Of a DNA stretch of 64,000 bases, positions 53,196 to 61,097 are shown one piece after another. Position numbers and translations under genes: made by a program. How positions within the stretch are numbered: position 1 is the first letter of the stretch; each line of letters begins with the position of its first letter. Under the pieces are notes generated by a model. It had not been told where the DNA came from, did no database searches, and worked only from the letters and a program-made list of their open reading frames with translations. The DNA comes from Micavibrio sp. UBA6147 (GTDB taxonomy: Bacteria > Pseudomonadota > Alphaproteobacteria > Micavibrionales > UBA1664): NCBI GenBank assembly GCA_002423185.1, contig DIUX01000004.1, positions 372,001 to 436,000 of the forward strand, given 5' to 3'.

Positions 53196-53331
53196 GCTCA
53201 TCCGCCGTTTCTTTTTTGAATTTATCCGTTGAAAAACGAAAAGGAAGCCGTTAAAAGATTGTCTTGTTCGCGCATCGTGTAAGCGCATCGCGCGGGCAAG
53301 TGATTGTTAAAGACTGATCTTATACTCTCAC

Positions 53332-53408
53332 CGGAACGTGGCGCAGCCTGGTAGCGCACTTGCATGGGGTGCAAGGGGTCGGAGGTTCGAATCCTCTCGT
53401 TCCGACCA
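53332..53408 (+). tRNA. tRNA-Pro (anticodon GGG)
   Basis: A 77-base cloverleaf with the seven-pair acceptor (CGGAACG with CGTTCCG), discriminator A and encoded CCA at 53406-53408. The anticodon stem CTTGC/GCAAG encloses the loop ATGGGGT, giving anticodon GGG (proline, CCC codons). GGTTCGAATCC forms the T loop. An imperfect copy of its 3' end is at 54106-54129. Confidence 0.93.
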
Positions 53409-53412
53409 TTTT
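53390..53412 (+). repeat. Putative attL: 3' end of tRNA-Pro
   Basis: AATCC + TCTC + GTTCCGACCATTTT, comprising the T-arm end and CCA of the tRNA gene plus four T. Matches the copy at 54106-54129 with one indel and few mismatches. Confidence 0.5.
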
Positions 53413-53562
53413 TCTGCCTTTATAATTTTCAACGCTTTAGATGTGGCAGGTGCATGGTGTAACCGAAAGGTGCAGCCTGCAATGTTAAATCCTAGCTATC
53501 TAATACGATCCAGACATGCGATCTATTCTTCAGTTATCTACTGACTTTACACGACAACAAAC

Positions 53563-54015
53563 TTATCGGCATTGAACACCATGTTTAAAGTAAGTGTATT
53601 CAGGAGCTTCCCTACCAAGAACAACAAAGACACCTAGTTGGTAAGCGTAACCCCCATCGCGGTGTGTTAAGTTCTCTAGTTTAAACGTATCTCCAGTATT
53701 CTTGTTCCACCATTCTTTAAATTCAACAGCTAACTTGTTTGCGCTTTCGTGATTATCGCCTCTTTGGTGAACTATAAGATCGGGGCGAATAGCTGTGCCA
53801 TTAATATCCCTCTTGGGGTCGTCTCCCTTTTTGTTATACTCGCAATCAAGTTGGTAGTGTTTTAGCTCTGTACTCTGTAGTAACTTGTGCAAGTGTATTC
53901 CAATACGAAATACCATAGCTTGCTCAATGCCCTTTTTATCGAATAGGGAGGGAGTTTCAGCATAAGCTGCACTGACCGCTTCGCTTAGTAATCTAGCCAA
54001 ATCATTGTCCTTCAT
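53563..54015 (-). CDS. Nuclease-like protein of AT-rich mini-island (PD-(D/E)XK-type motif)
   Basis: 150 residues with MKDNDLARLLSEAVSAAYAETPSLFDKKG at the start. The middle has IRPDLIVHQRG followed by KLAVEFKEWWNK, an arrangement of D...E-x-K like the PD-(D/E)XK nuclease core. The DNA is markedly AT-rich and codon use differs from the surrounding genes. It sits alone between tRNA-Pro and an imperfect copy of the tRNA end, with no integrase nearby. A nuclease function is inferred from motif only; related proteins occur in mobile and defence regions. Confidence 0.55.
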   Translation of the reverse strand: MKDNDLARLLSEAVSAAYAETPSLFDKKGIEQAMVFRIGIHLHKLLQSTELKHYQLDCEYNKKGDDPKRDINGTAIRPDLIVHQRGDNHESANKLAVEFKEWWNKNTGDTFKLENLTHRDGGYAYQLGVFVVLGREAPEYTYFKHGVQCR

Positions 54016-54105
54016 GCGCTCTACCCTTCCTTGGTTTCCATCTGTAAAAAAACTATAAGTCTATGAGCCACCAATTCACAATAGCTCAGTCCGTATTGCT
54101 CGGAC

Positions 54106-54129
54106 AATCCTTCTAGTTCCGTCCATTTT
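54106..54129 (+). repeat. Putative attR: imperfect copy of tRNA-Pro 3' end
   Basis: AATCC + TTCTA + GTTCCGTCCATTTT. The last 14 bases match the tRNA end (53399-53412) with one mismatch. GC content returns to normal immediately beyond it. Confidence 0.5.
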
Positions 54130-54267
54130 CAAGGCTTTCAGGGTGTCTGAAATTTTTCCCTTATTAAAATAACTCTGAATTTTGTGCGGCATCGTTGCGT
54201 TTGCGGGATGGCGGGGGTCTGCTATGATTGTTTGCGGATATGATTCCGTGGCAAATGGGAGGAATAC

Positions 54268-54732
54268 ATGGCGGCTTTTGATTGTTTGGCGGTTTTGGGG
54301 GCTTTGCTTGGGGGGATGTATATTTGGTTGAGTGTGCTGGTGGTGCGGCAAAGGCGGCTGCAAAAAGTGGCGCTGGGGCTTGCGGAGCGGGGCGGGCTGG
54401 GGGTGCGGGCGGTGAATCCGCTCGATAAAGCCGTGCGGGCGCATGGGAATTTCATTGAATATGTGCCGCTGGCGCTCATCTTGCTTGGCTTTGCGGTGCA
54501 AAAGAGCGCGCCTTTATGGGTGATTGCGGGGTGCGGGGTGGCGCTCTTGCTCGGGCGCGTGTGTCATGCCTATAGCCTTTTGTGTCATGAGCAATATGAC
54601 GGCAACGGCGTGTTGAAGAATAACCCTGTGTTTCGGATCGGCGGCATGGTTTTGACATTCGCGGCGATCGGGGGCGCGGCGGTTTGGATTTTATGGGCTG
54701 TGTTTTGTTCTGATCTAGGCATCGGGGGCTGA
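54268..54732 (+). CDS. MAPEG-family membrane protein
   Basis: 154 residues with four hydrophobic helices. MAPEG landmarks are NPLDKAVRAHGNFIEYVPLALILL (conserved R-x-H-x-N-x-x-E) and LLLGRVCHAYSLL. Eukaryotic family members act on glutathione and eicosanoids, but the function of the bacterial proteins is generally unknown. It precedes cutA by four bases and likely shares its transcript. Confidence 0.88.
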   Translation: MAAFDCLAVLGALLGGMYIWLSVLVVRQRRLQKVALGLAERGGLGVRAVNPLDKAVRAHGNFIEYVPLALILLGFAVQKSAPLWVIAGCGVALLLGRVCHAYSLLCHEQYDGNGVLKNNPVFRIGGMVLTFAAIGGAAVWILWAVFCSDLGIGG

Positions 54733-54736
54733 AATC

Positions 54737-55072
54737 GTGGGGTATATTGTTGTTTATATGACGGTGCCATCGCATGATGAGGCCGAAAAAATTGTGGAGG
54801 CGGTACTGAAAAAACGCTTTGCGGCCTGCGCCAATATTATGCCCGCCCACACGGCGATGTATTGGTGGGAAGGCGCGATCCAAAAGGCCGAGGAAGTCGC
54901 GGTGATTTTCAAAACGCGGGAGGATTTGTTCGAGGAGTTGCGGGCGGAGGCTGTGCGGCTTCATTCCTATGATTGCCCCGCGATTGTTGCGATGCCGATG
55001 ACGCAGGCGCATAAGCCGTTTTTGAAGTTTATCGAGATTGAAACGGATGAATTATCGCGCGGCGGCGTGTGA
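54737..55072 (+). CDS. cutA: Divalent-cation tolerance protein CutA
   Basis: A 111-residue trimeric CutA1: YIVVYMTVPSHDEAEKIVEAVLKKRFAACANIMPA, MYWWEGAIQKAEEVAVIFKT and the final MPMTQAHKPFLKFIE. The start codon is GTG at 54737, four bases after the preceding stop. Copper binding has been reported for the family, but its physiological role is not settled. Confidence 0.92.
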   Translation: MGYIVVYMTVPSHDEAEKIVEAVLKKRFAACANIMPAHTAMYWWEGAIQKAEEVAVIFKTREDLFEELRAEAVRLHSYDCPAIVAMPMTQAHKPFLKFIEIETDELSRGGV

Positions 55073-55155
55073 GTGTAGCGGCGTAAGGCCGTGCGGTGAG
55101 GGGCTGATGTGAGGCGCTAATCGCGGCGAATTGAGCGGGCGCTTTATTTTACTGC

Positions 55156-55458
55156 CTAGCCACCGAATAGTGGGCGACGTGGGCCGAACAGGCTGAAACA
55201 GACCGTGGCGGTTTCGCGTTGATGGGTATTGGGGTTTGTCACGACATAGCGCCGACCCATGACGCCTTTGCCACAGCCGTTGAAAGCACTGCGTTCGCCG
55301 CCCTCAACCCGAGTGAAGCCTTGTTGTTGCAAATATTGGCTGCCTTCGGAAGACGGATGCGCGGATTCTTGGAGCGATGCAACGCCAACGGCAAGGGCGA
55401 TGATGCCTGCGGCGGCGGCTCCGTATAGGGCGGTGAGTTTGAGTGTGCTTGATCTCAT
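55156..55458 (-). CDS. Hypothetical small membrane/exported protein, 100 aa
   Basis: N-terminal hydrophobic segment LTALYGAAAAGIIALAVGVA, then a short soluble part with GFTRVEGGERSAFNGCGKGV, YVVTNPNTHQRETATVCFSLF. Two cysteines (GCGKG, TVCFS) could pair outside the membrane. Not recognised. It is probably anchored by the first 25 residues. Confidence 0.62.
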   Translation of the reverse strand: MRSSTLKLTALYGAAAAGIIALAVGVASLQESAHPSSEGSQYLQQQGFTRVEGGERSAFNGCGKGVMGRRYVVTNPNTHQRETATVCFSLFGPRRPLFGG

Positions 55459-55494
55459 GGCTAGGATTGTGGCCGGTTCTATGTGTTATGTCAA

Positions 55495-55531
55495 TGAAAA
55501 GCGCCTTCTTATGCATGATAGGAAGGCGCTT
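55495..55531 (-). terminator. Terminator hairpin for the exported 147-aa gene
   Basis: A perfect 10-bp stem (55499-55508 with 55522-55531, arm AAGCGCCTTC) with a 13-base loop and a short T-tail on the minus strand. A second perfect 7-bp hairpin (CCGCGTT/AACGCGG) lies at 55547-55562. Confidence 0.6.
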
Positions 55532-55575
55532 AATTGCTTTATTTAACCGCGTTAAAACGCGGCTTCGTTACAAGC

Positions 55576-56019
55576 TTAATTACAGCCGGGTCTTGGCATG
55601 AACGCGACGCCGGGTTGGCTGGCGACGATCGTGATGCCGCTTTGTTCCAATTGCTCAATGGTGTTTTGGGCGCTTTGGATGACGGCGGTATAGCCGGCTT
55701 GATCCATGAATTCGGCGGTGCTGAGCGTTGAGACTGCGGCGCTGAATTGTGACGCGAAGGTGGATTGGATCTGAGCTTGTACATCGGTGAGGCTTTGACC
55801 GGTTGTCTCAAGGTCGGTTTTGCTCGGGAAAAAGGCGATGTTGATGCCGACCGTTGCGGAATCTGCGGTGCAAGCGGATTGGTTTTCCAACACGGTGACG
55901 CTCGCGGTGTCGAATTGTTCGCCTTCAAAGTCAATGATCTCGGCGGATGCGGTGGTTGCGAAAGTGGCGGCGGCGAGGCCGGCGACAACGGCCAAAGCGG
56001 CCTTATGGTTTGTTTTCAT
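55576..56019 (-). CDS. Exported protein of unknown function, 147 aa
   Basis: Clear Sec signal peptide MKTNHKAALAVVAGLAAATF with ASA as likely cleavage site at residue ~26. The mature part of ~120 residues has two cysteines (SACTADS, and PGCN at the C-terminus) and a helical centre with Gln/Ser/Thr. Not recognised. It stands alone between the small membrane protein gene and metY. Confidence 0.65.
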   Translation of the reverse strand: MKTNHKAALAVVAGLAAATFATTASAEIIDFEGEQFDTASVTVLENQSACTADSATVGINIAFFPSKTDLETTGQSLTDVQAQIQSTFASQFSAAVSTLSTAEFMDQAGYTAVIQSAQNTIEQLEQSGITIVASQPGVAFMPRPGCN

Positions 56020-56218
56020 TGTGATCTCCCAATCATTTTCATATGTTTATCTAAGCCTTTGCATAATCGCAAAAAACCTGAGGACGAAAAAACCATAAAA
56101 AAACTATGTGTGCAAGGGGCAAGGGCGCATATTTCCTAAGAATTTATGCCGCAGCGCCGCATGAAATCGCGCCTGTTTTCTGGTAAATATCTGATAATAT
56201 ATGGCAAATTGAAATGAT

Positions 56219-56245
56219 AAAGGCCGGCTGTGAGGCCGGCCTTTT
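56219..56245 (-). terminator. Bidirectional terminator downstream of metY
   Basis: A perfect 10-bp stem (56219-56228 with 56235-56244, arm AAAGGCCGGC) and 6-base loop. It lies just after the metY stop on the minus strand, with T-rich tails on both sides. Confidence 0.75.
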
Positions 56246-56274
56246 ATATTTATCGTGTCGTTAGGTGGGCTGTA

Positions 56275-57591
56275 TCAGGCCGCCATGGACAAAGTCTGTT
56301 TGAGGGCTTGGTCAATATCGGCGATGATGTCGTCGACATTTTCAAGGCCGACAGACAGGCGCACAACCTCTGGCCCGCATCCGGCTTTGACCTTTTGGTC
56401 TTCGTTGAGTTGCGAATGGGTGGTGGAGGCGGGGTGGATGATGAGGCTTCGCGTATCGCCGATATTGGCGAGGTGGCTGAACATCTTCACCGAGTCGACA
56501 ATTTTGACGCCGGCGTCGAATCCGCCGCGCGCGCCGAAGGTGAAGACCGCACTGCCGCGCCCGTCAAAATATTTCTTCGACAGGTTATAATACGGGCTGG
56601 ACGGCAAGCCGGGGTAATTCACCCATGACACAGCCGGATGTTTTTCAAGGAATTGCGCGACTTTCAATGCGCTGGCGCAGTGACGCTCCATCCGCAGTGA
56701 CAATGTTTCCATCCCCATCAAGGTGATATAGGCGTTCATCGGTTGCTGGTTGAGGCCGAGGTCACGCAGGCCGACCGCGTGGTTATGAACGGATAATGCC
56801 TGATCCCCGAAGCTTTCGGCGAAATTGACGCCGTGATAGCACGGGTCTGGCTTTGCCATGTCGGGGAATTTGTCGGCATATTTCATCCAGTCAAAGGTGC
56901 CGCCGTCAATCACCGCGCCGCCCATGGCATTGCCGTGACCGCTGAGGAATTTGGTGGTGGAGTGGGTGACGATGGAGGCGCCGTATTCGAGCGGGCGGCA
57001 CAGATAAGGGGTCGCGATGGTGTTGTCGACAATCAACGGAATGTGGTGTTTGTCGGCGATTTTGGCGAGGGCTTCGATGTCAACGACAACGCCTTCTGGG
57101 TTTGACAGGCTTTCGACAAAAATGGCTTTGGTTTTTTCATCAACGGCGCGGTCGAAATCATCCAGCGTGGTCGGATCGACAAATTTGCAATGCCAGCCAA
57201 AAGCACGTTTGAAGCTGTGCCCGAATTGGCCGATCGTGCCGCCATAGAGTTTTTGTGACGCGATGAAATTATCACCTGTGCGCATCAAGGAGAAAAACAC
57301 CAATAAATGCGCGGCAAGGCCCGACGGGGTGCAGGTTGCGCCCGTGCCGCCCTCGATCATCGCAAGGCGGCCTTCGAGTGCCGATACGGTCGGGTTGGTG
57401 AGGCGGGAATAAATATAGCCCGGCTTGCGAAGGGCGAAAAAGTCGGCGGCTTGCTCGGCGTCTTGGAAGACGAAGGCCGAAGATTGATGAATGGCGGTGC
57501 TGCGGGCGCCGGTTGCGGCATCGGGCGGGGTGCCGCCATGAATGCATAATGTATCAAAGCCTTTATAGTATTTGGTCGCTTCGTAGGTCAT
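56275..57591 (-). CDS. metY: O-acetylhomoserine aminocarboxypropyltransferase / sulfhydrylase
   Basis: A PLP enzyme making homocysteine from O-acetylhomoserine and sulfide. The 438-residue Cys/Met metabolism protein has GFDTLCIHGGTPPDAATGAR, STAIHQSSAFVF, SRLTNPTVSALEGR and the PLP Lys214 in THSTTKFLSGHGNAMGG. MetY rather than cystathionine-type lyases is supported by its length and C-terminus. A 14-bp perfect palindrome lies 30 bp upstream of its start. A SAM-II riboswitch was sought but not seen. Confidence 0.93.
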   Translation of the reverse strand: MTYEATKYYKGFDTLCIHGGTPPDAATGARSTAIHQSSAFVFQDAEQAADFFALRKPGYIYSRLTNPTVSALEGRLAMIEGGTGATCTPSGLAAHLLVFFSLMRTGDNFIASQKLYGGTIGQFGHSFKRAFGWHCKFVDPTTLDDFDRAVDEKTKAIFVESLSNPEGVVVDIEALAKIADKHHIPLIVDNTIATPYLCRPLEYGASIVTHSTTKFLSGHGNAMGGAVIDGGTFDWMKYADKFPDMAKPDPCYHGVNFAESFGDQALSVHNHAVGLRDLGLNQQPMNAYITLMGMETLSLRMERHCASALKVAQFLEKHPAVSWVNYPGLPSSPYYNLSKKYFDGRGSAVFTFGARGGFDAGVKIVDSVKMFSHLANIGDTRSLIIHPASTTHSQLNEDQKVKAGCGPEVVRLSVGLENVDDIIADIDQALKQTLSMAA

Positions 57592-57910
57592 TTTGGGCCC
57601 TTTCTCTGACTTTTTAGTGCGGTATTATAATACCTTATTTTTAGATCGTTGTTTTTAAACGGTTTTTGGCGGTGTTGCCAGTGTCTTTTCTGTTGACTTT
57701 GACGAGTCAACCATGCAATATCCGCACACCTTAATAGGAAACGCGCGAAAAGCCTAGACGGTTTTGTCAAGAATGCTTGCTGCGCTGCACCCTGCGGGTC
57801 GCTGATAGGCCGGACGGATGGTTCGGAATGCGCACCGACGGAGGCAGTTTCCGGACAGAAATGAATATTAAGACGATTAACTATAGTAAGAAAAGAAGGG
57901 TATCCCCGCT
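57592..57910. promoter_or_regulatory. Divergent metY-rplM intergenic region
   Basis: A 319-bp gap that carries no gene. It holds the palindrome and hairpin described for metY. The half near rplM, about 57775-57880, is GC-rich with several short complementary elements, and may be a leader of the ribosomal protein operon. A candidate rplM -35 TTGACT lies in the hairpin at about 57691. No riboswitch recognised. Confidence 0.45.
57621..57634. promoter_or_regulatory. 14-bp perfect palindrome upstream of metY
   Basis: GGTATTATAATACC, self-complementary. It embeds a TATAAT -10-like hexamer on both strands and lies 30 bases before the metY start. It resembles a dimeric regulator site overlapping a promoter. 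A second perfect hairpin, GTTGACT/AGTCAAC (57691-57710 region), lies further upstream. Confidence 0.5.
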
Positions 57911-58372
57911 ATGAAAACCTATTCTGCACGTCCTCAGGATGTAGAGAAAAAATGGGTTCTGATTGATGCTGAAGGCGTCGTTCTGGGCCGTCTTGCTTCG
58001 CTCGTTGCCATGCGTTTGCGCGGCAAGCACAAGCCAATGTTCACCCCCCACATTGATTGTGGTGACCATGTCATCATCATCAACGCGGAAAAAGTCCACC
58101 TGACCGGTAAAAAGCGCGAGAACGACATGTTCTACTGGCACACCGGCCACCCCGGCGGAATTAAAGGCCGCAGCAAAGCAGAAATGCTTGACGGCAAATA
58201 CCCGAACCGCGTCATTGAAAAAGCGGTTGAGCGTATGCTTCCGAAAGGCCCGATGGGTCGTACGCAGTATGGCAACATGCGCGTTTATGCAGGGACGGAA
58301 CACCCGCACGAGGCTCAGAAGCCTGAAGTGTTGGATGTTGCATCCATGAACCCGAAAAACAAGCGCGTTTAG
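57911..58372 (+). CDS. rplM: 50S ribosomal protein L13
   Basis: 153 residues starting MKTYSARPQDVEKKWVLIDAEG and containing GRLASLVAMRLRGKHKPMFTPHIDCGD and ENDMFYWHTGHPGG-type motifs of uL13. It is followed by rpsI after 35 bp, the classic pair. Confidence 0.97.
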   Translation: MKTYSARPQDVEKKWVLIDAEGVVLGRLASLVAMRLRGKHKPMFTPHIDCGDHVIIINAEKVHLTGKKRENDMFYWHTGHPGGIKGRSKAEMLDGKYPNRVIEKAVERMLPKGPMGRTQYGNMRVYAGTEHPHEAQKPEVLDVASMNPKNKRV

Positions 58373-58407
58373 GCCACGGCTGAACAGATAACCGAAGGAA
58401 TATTCAA

Positions 58408-58908
58408 ATGGCAGTAGAAAAGAAAATTGACGATTTGAAAGACCTCAAAAGCGTCACCAGTGGCGTTGCTGAAGCCGAAACCGTCAAAACCGAAGAACCG
58501 GCAAAGCCGAAACTTGATGCTCTGGGACGTGCCTATGGCACGGGTCGTCGTAAAGACGCCGTTGCCCGTGTGTGGCTCAAGCCCGGCAAAGGCCAGATCG
58601 TTGTAAACGGCCGTGTACAGGACGAATACTTCAAGCGTCAGACCCAGCGTCTGGTGTTGAACCAACCGTTCTTGGTCATTGGTCGTTTGAACGAATTTGA
58701 TGTAATGTGCACCGTAACGGGTGGCGGTTTGTCCGGTCAGGCCGGCGCGGTTCGCCACGGCATTTCCCGCGCATTGCTCAACTTTGATCCATTGTTGCGT
58801 AAGGACCTGAAAAAGGCCGGTATGCTCACCCGTGACAGCCGTATTGTCGAACGTAAGAAAGTCGGCAAGCACAAGGCCCGTCGCTCCAAACAATGGGCGA
58901 AGCGTTAA
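58408..58908 (+). CDS. rpsI: 30S ribosomal protein S9
   Basis: 166 residues; the uS9 core (from ~45) has YGTGRRKDAVARVWLKPGKG, TVTGGGLSGQAGAVRHGISRAL and the C-terminal HKARRSKQWAKR. The first ~40 residues are a Glu/Lys-rich N-terminal extension, common in alphaproteobacteria. A terminator follows at 58938. Confidence 0.97.
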   Translation: MAVEKKIDDLKDLKSVTSGVAEAETVKTEEPAKPKLDALGRAYGTGRRKDAVARVWLKPGKGQIVVNGRVQDEYFKRQTQRLVLNQPFLVIGRLNEFDVMCTVTGGGLSGQAGAVRHGISRALLNFDPLLRKDLKKAGMLTRDSRIVERKKVGKHKARRSKQWAKR

Positions 58909-58937
58909 TCCATACGGATTACGGATATTATACAATC

Positions 58938-58966
58938 AAGGCGCTCCATCGGGCGCCTTTTTTGCT
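58938..58966 (+). terminator. Rho-independent terminator after rpsI
   Basis: A perfect 7-bp stem (58938-58944 with 58953-58959, arm AAGGCGC) with an 8-base loop and a T-run. Confidence 0.8.
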
Positions 58967-59104
58967 TTTGTTGCTTGGTGTTTCGATTTTTGAAAGGAAT
59001 CGCTTGTGCACCCTGCGGGATGCTTGCACACTGATGCAGGTTCACTGGTGCAGGTGCAATGTTGTTTGCATGAACGGCACATGAAATGGCAAAGGAGTTT
59101 ATGA

Positions 59105-59635
59105 ATGCCCGCTGTTATCCTCCCCTTTGAAGGGAAATCGCCGATTATTCACCCGTCTTGTTTTATCGCGCCTTTGGCGGCGGTGTCGGGGGATGTGGTG
59201 ATCGGTGAAAATTCCAATGTCTGGTTCAATTGTGTCGTGCGCGGCGATGTGAATGAAATCCGCATCGGGCGCGATACGAATATTCAGGACGGCACGGTGA
59301 TACACGTTGCAACGCACGGGCAGGGGAGCTATATCGGCGACCGCGTGACGGTGGGGCATATGGCGCTTATTCATGCCTGTACGGTGGAGGATGATGCCTT
59401 TGTCGGGATGCAGGCCTGCGTCATGGATGGCGCAAAGATCGAGAGCTGGGCAATGGTGGCGGCGGGGAGCCTCGTGACGCCCGATAAAATCGTGCCGTCA
59501 GGCCAGCTCTGGGCAGGGCGTCCGGCGCGGTATGTGCGGGATTTGAACGATGAGGATCGCGCACGGATGAAATGGTCATGGGCGCATTATGTGACATTGG
59601 CGCAGCGCCATGTGCAGAGCATCGCCGGCGCTTGA
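59105..59635 (+). CDS. Gamma carbonic anhydrase family protein
   Basis: 176 residues of left-handed beta-helix hexapeptide repeats (SPIIHPSCFIAPLAAVSGDVVIG, GDVNEIRIGRDTNIQDGTVIH) with the three expected zinc His in IHVATHG, VGHMALIHAC. YrdA/PaaY-type proteins of this length are common; catalysis is unproven for many. Convergent with the large exported protein gene. Confidence 0.9.
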   Translation: MPAVILPFEGKSPIIHPSCFIAPLAAVSGDVVIGENSNVWFNCVVRGDVNEIRIGRDTNIQDGTVIHVATHGQGSYIGDRVTVGHMALIHACTVEDDAFVGMQACVMDGAKIESWAMVAAGSLVTPDKIVPSGQLWAGRPARYVRDLNDEDRARMKWSWAHYVTLAQRHVQSIAGA

Positions 59636-59690
59636 TACGGGTGTATGCATGGGCGTGTTGCGGTGCGTGCGCAGCGTGATCCGAAAACAA

Positions 59691-59720
59691 AAACGAGCCA
59701 GAAGAAGGCTCGTTTTTTTA
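59691..59720. terminator. Bidirectional terminator between gamma carbonic anhydrase and exported protein genes
   Basis: A perfect 9-bp stem (59691-59699 with 59707-59715, arm AAACGAGCC) with a 7-base loop. T-rich on the plus side, and A-rich before the stem so it also works on the minus strand. Confidence 0.8.
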
Positions 59721-59749
59721 TATGGATGTTTCAGTGCAGGGCGCTTGGC

Positions 59750-60805
59750 CTAGCCACCAACGGCAACACTCGGGGTGCGAATGGCACGGCGGACGGTGAC
59801 TTCTGGTTTTGGCTTTTTCATCGCATCGGACACATAATCAAAGGCGTTGATGTTGCCGTTGTTGAAGATTCCGGTGGCGCCTTTGGCAAGGTTTCCGGCG
59901 TTCATCGGCACGCCTTGTTGCAATTCGCCGTTTACGGTTGTGAAGATGGCGGGTTGAACCACGTTCACGACACGACCATCGGGGTAAATGTCAACAACAC
60001 CGACGGCGAGGCGGACATAGTAATTGCCGTTTGCGTCGGGGTGGCTGAGGTTCTTGTTTTCATAGAAAATAACGTCGGCTTGGCCTTCATATTGATCAGC
60101 AAGGTTTGCGAGCAAGCGCTTGGCGGCGAGTTCACCATTCGTGCAATCGCAGGGCATACCGATCTGGATGACACGGCGGACGGATACCGTGACGTTTTCA
60201 TATTGAACGGGCGGCAGGGGTGTGGCCTCAACATCCGGCTTGCGGATGATGATGCGGGTTGTTTGGCCAGCCGGAACTTCACAGCTATCGGCCTCGGCGC
60301 AGTTTTCTTGCAGCGTGGTCGCCGCGGCGGTGAGGATATTGGATGTGCGGGTGCGCTCGATAATCGCACGGGCTTGGGCGACTTGTTCGGCGGCGGCTTG
60401 GTTACACAGGATATCGCGGTCTTGAGGGCCATATTTCACGATATCAAGGCCGGCATCTTCCTTGAACAATGAGCCGATCAAAGGAATCCAGCCCAAGGCG
60501 CGGTCGAAGAAACGCTCGACGCCGTCAACATGGGTGGCGCGTTTGGAAAGCTCAACAAACCCATCGGCACTGACGTTCGGGAAGCGTTCGGTGGCGAGAA
60601 CGGTGCGGCCGTTATTGCGGGTAATCACAATTTCTGCTTCGCCATTGGCGTGACCGATCAGGTTGTTAAAGGTCGCTGTGCAACGATTATCGCTGTTCAT
60701 ACGGTCATGCGGGGCGGCCTCGGCGGACGGTGCGGCGGCAAAGCTGAGCGCTGTTCCGACGGTCAGTACGGCGAGATAGGCGCTGAGTGATTTTTGTGCT
60801 TTCAT
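59750..60805 (-). CDS. Large exported protein of unknown function, 351 aa
   Basis: A Sec-type signal (LSAYLAVLTVGTALSFAAAPSAEAA, cleavage near residue 31) precedes a mature ~320-residue protein. It has an Asn/Arg-rich strand pattern, cysteines at DNRCTA, ILCNQ, ENCAEADSCEV and MPCDCTNG, and a VYPDGR-like region (VDIYPDGRVVNV). No membrane helix after the signal. The C-terminal half is strand-rich. Not recognised. A good promoter lies upstream (60844-60872), so it is probably a single-gene transcript. Confidence 0.7.
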   Translation of the reverse strand: MKAQKSLSAYLAVLTVGTALSFAAAPSAEAAPHDRMNSDNRCTATFNNLIGHANGEAEIVITRNNGRTVLATERFPNVSADGFVELSKRATHVDGVERFFDRALGWIPLIGSLFKEDAGLDIVKYGPQDRDILCNQAAAEQVAQARAIIERTRTSNILTAAATTLQENCAEADSCEVPAGQTTRIIIRKPDVEATPLPPVQYENVTVSVRRVIQIGMPCDCTNGELAAKRLLANLADQYEGQADVIFYENKNLSHPDANGNYYVRLAVGVVDIYPDGRVVNVVQPAIFTTVNGELQQGVPMNAGNLAKGATGIFNNGNINAFDYVSDAMKKPKPEVTVRRAIRTPSVAVGG

Positions 60806-60843
60806 TGTGATTGAACCCTCTGTTTATCTTTGAAAACTGATTT

Positions 60844-60872
60844 AACATAATGCAATTGCTTGCGGAAGTCAA
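60844..60872 (-). promoter_or_regulatory. Sigma70-like promoter for the 351-aa exported protein
   Basis: Minus strand TTGACT (60867-60872), 17-base spacer, TATGTT (60844-60849); ends about 40 bases before the start codon. The remainder of the ~290-bp gap to phaC shows no gene. Confidence 0.6.
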
Positions 60873-61097
60873 GAATTATGTAAACAATTTATTAACAGTA
60901 AGAGAAAGCAGAGAATAAGCGAGAGAAAGTTGGGGGAAATAGCGAGAAAAATAGCTTGGTCGCGCCAAGACTGCGTTGATCAAAGTAGGGGCGAAGATGT
61001 GGTCGTGCCGTCACGCAGGGGCATCATAAGTGATGCTTAAAGGCAACCATCTGCAAGGGCGCGATGCTGTGAGCGCTTCTATAAGGATGCCCCGCGC

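Noticed and set aside
53338..53544. Plus-strand frame over tRNA-Pro (MAQPGSALAWGARGRRFESS...)
   Set aside because: It is a translation of the tRNA gene, a well-known artefact; the tRNA structure explains the bases.
57592..57770. SAM-II riboswitch before metY
   Set aside because: I compared with the known pattern from memory and did not find the pseudoknot elements; only palindromes are visible.
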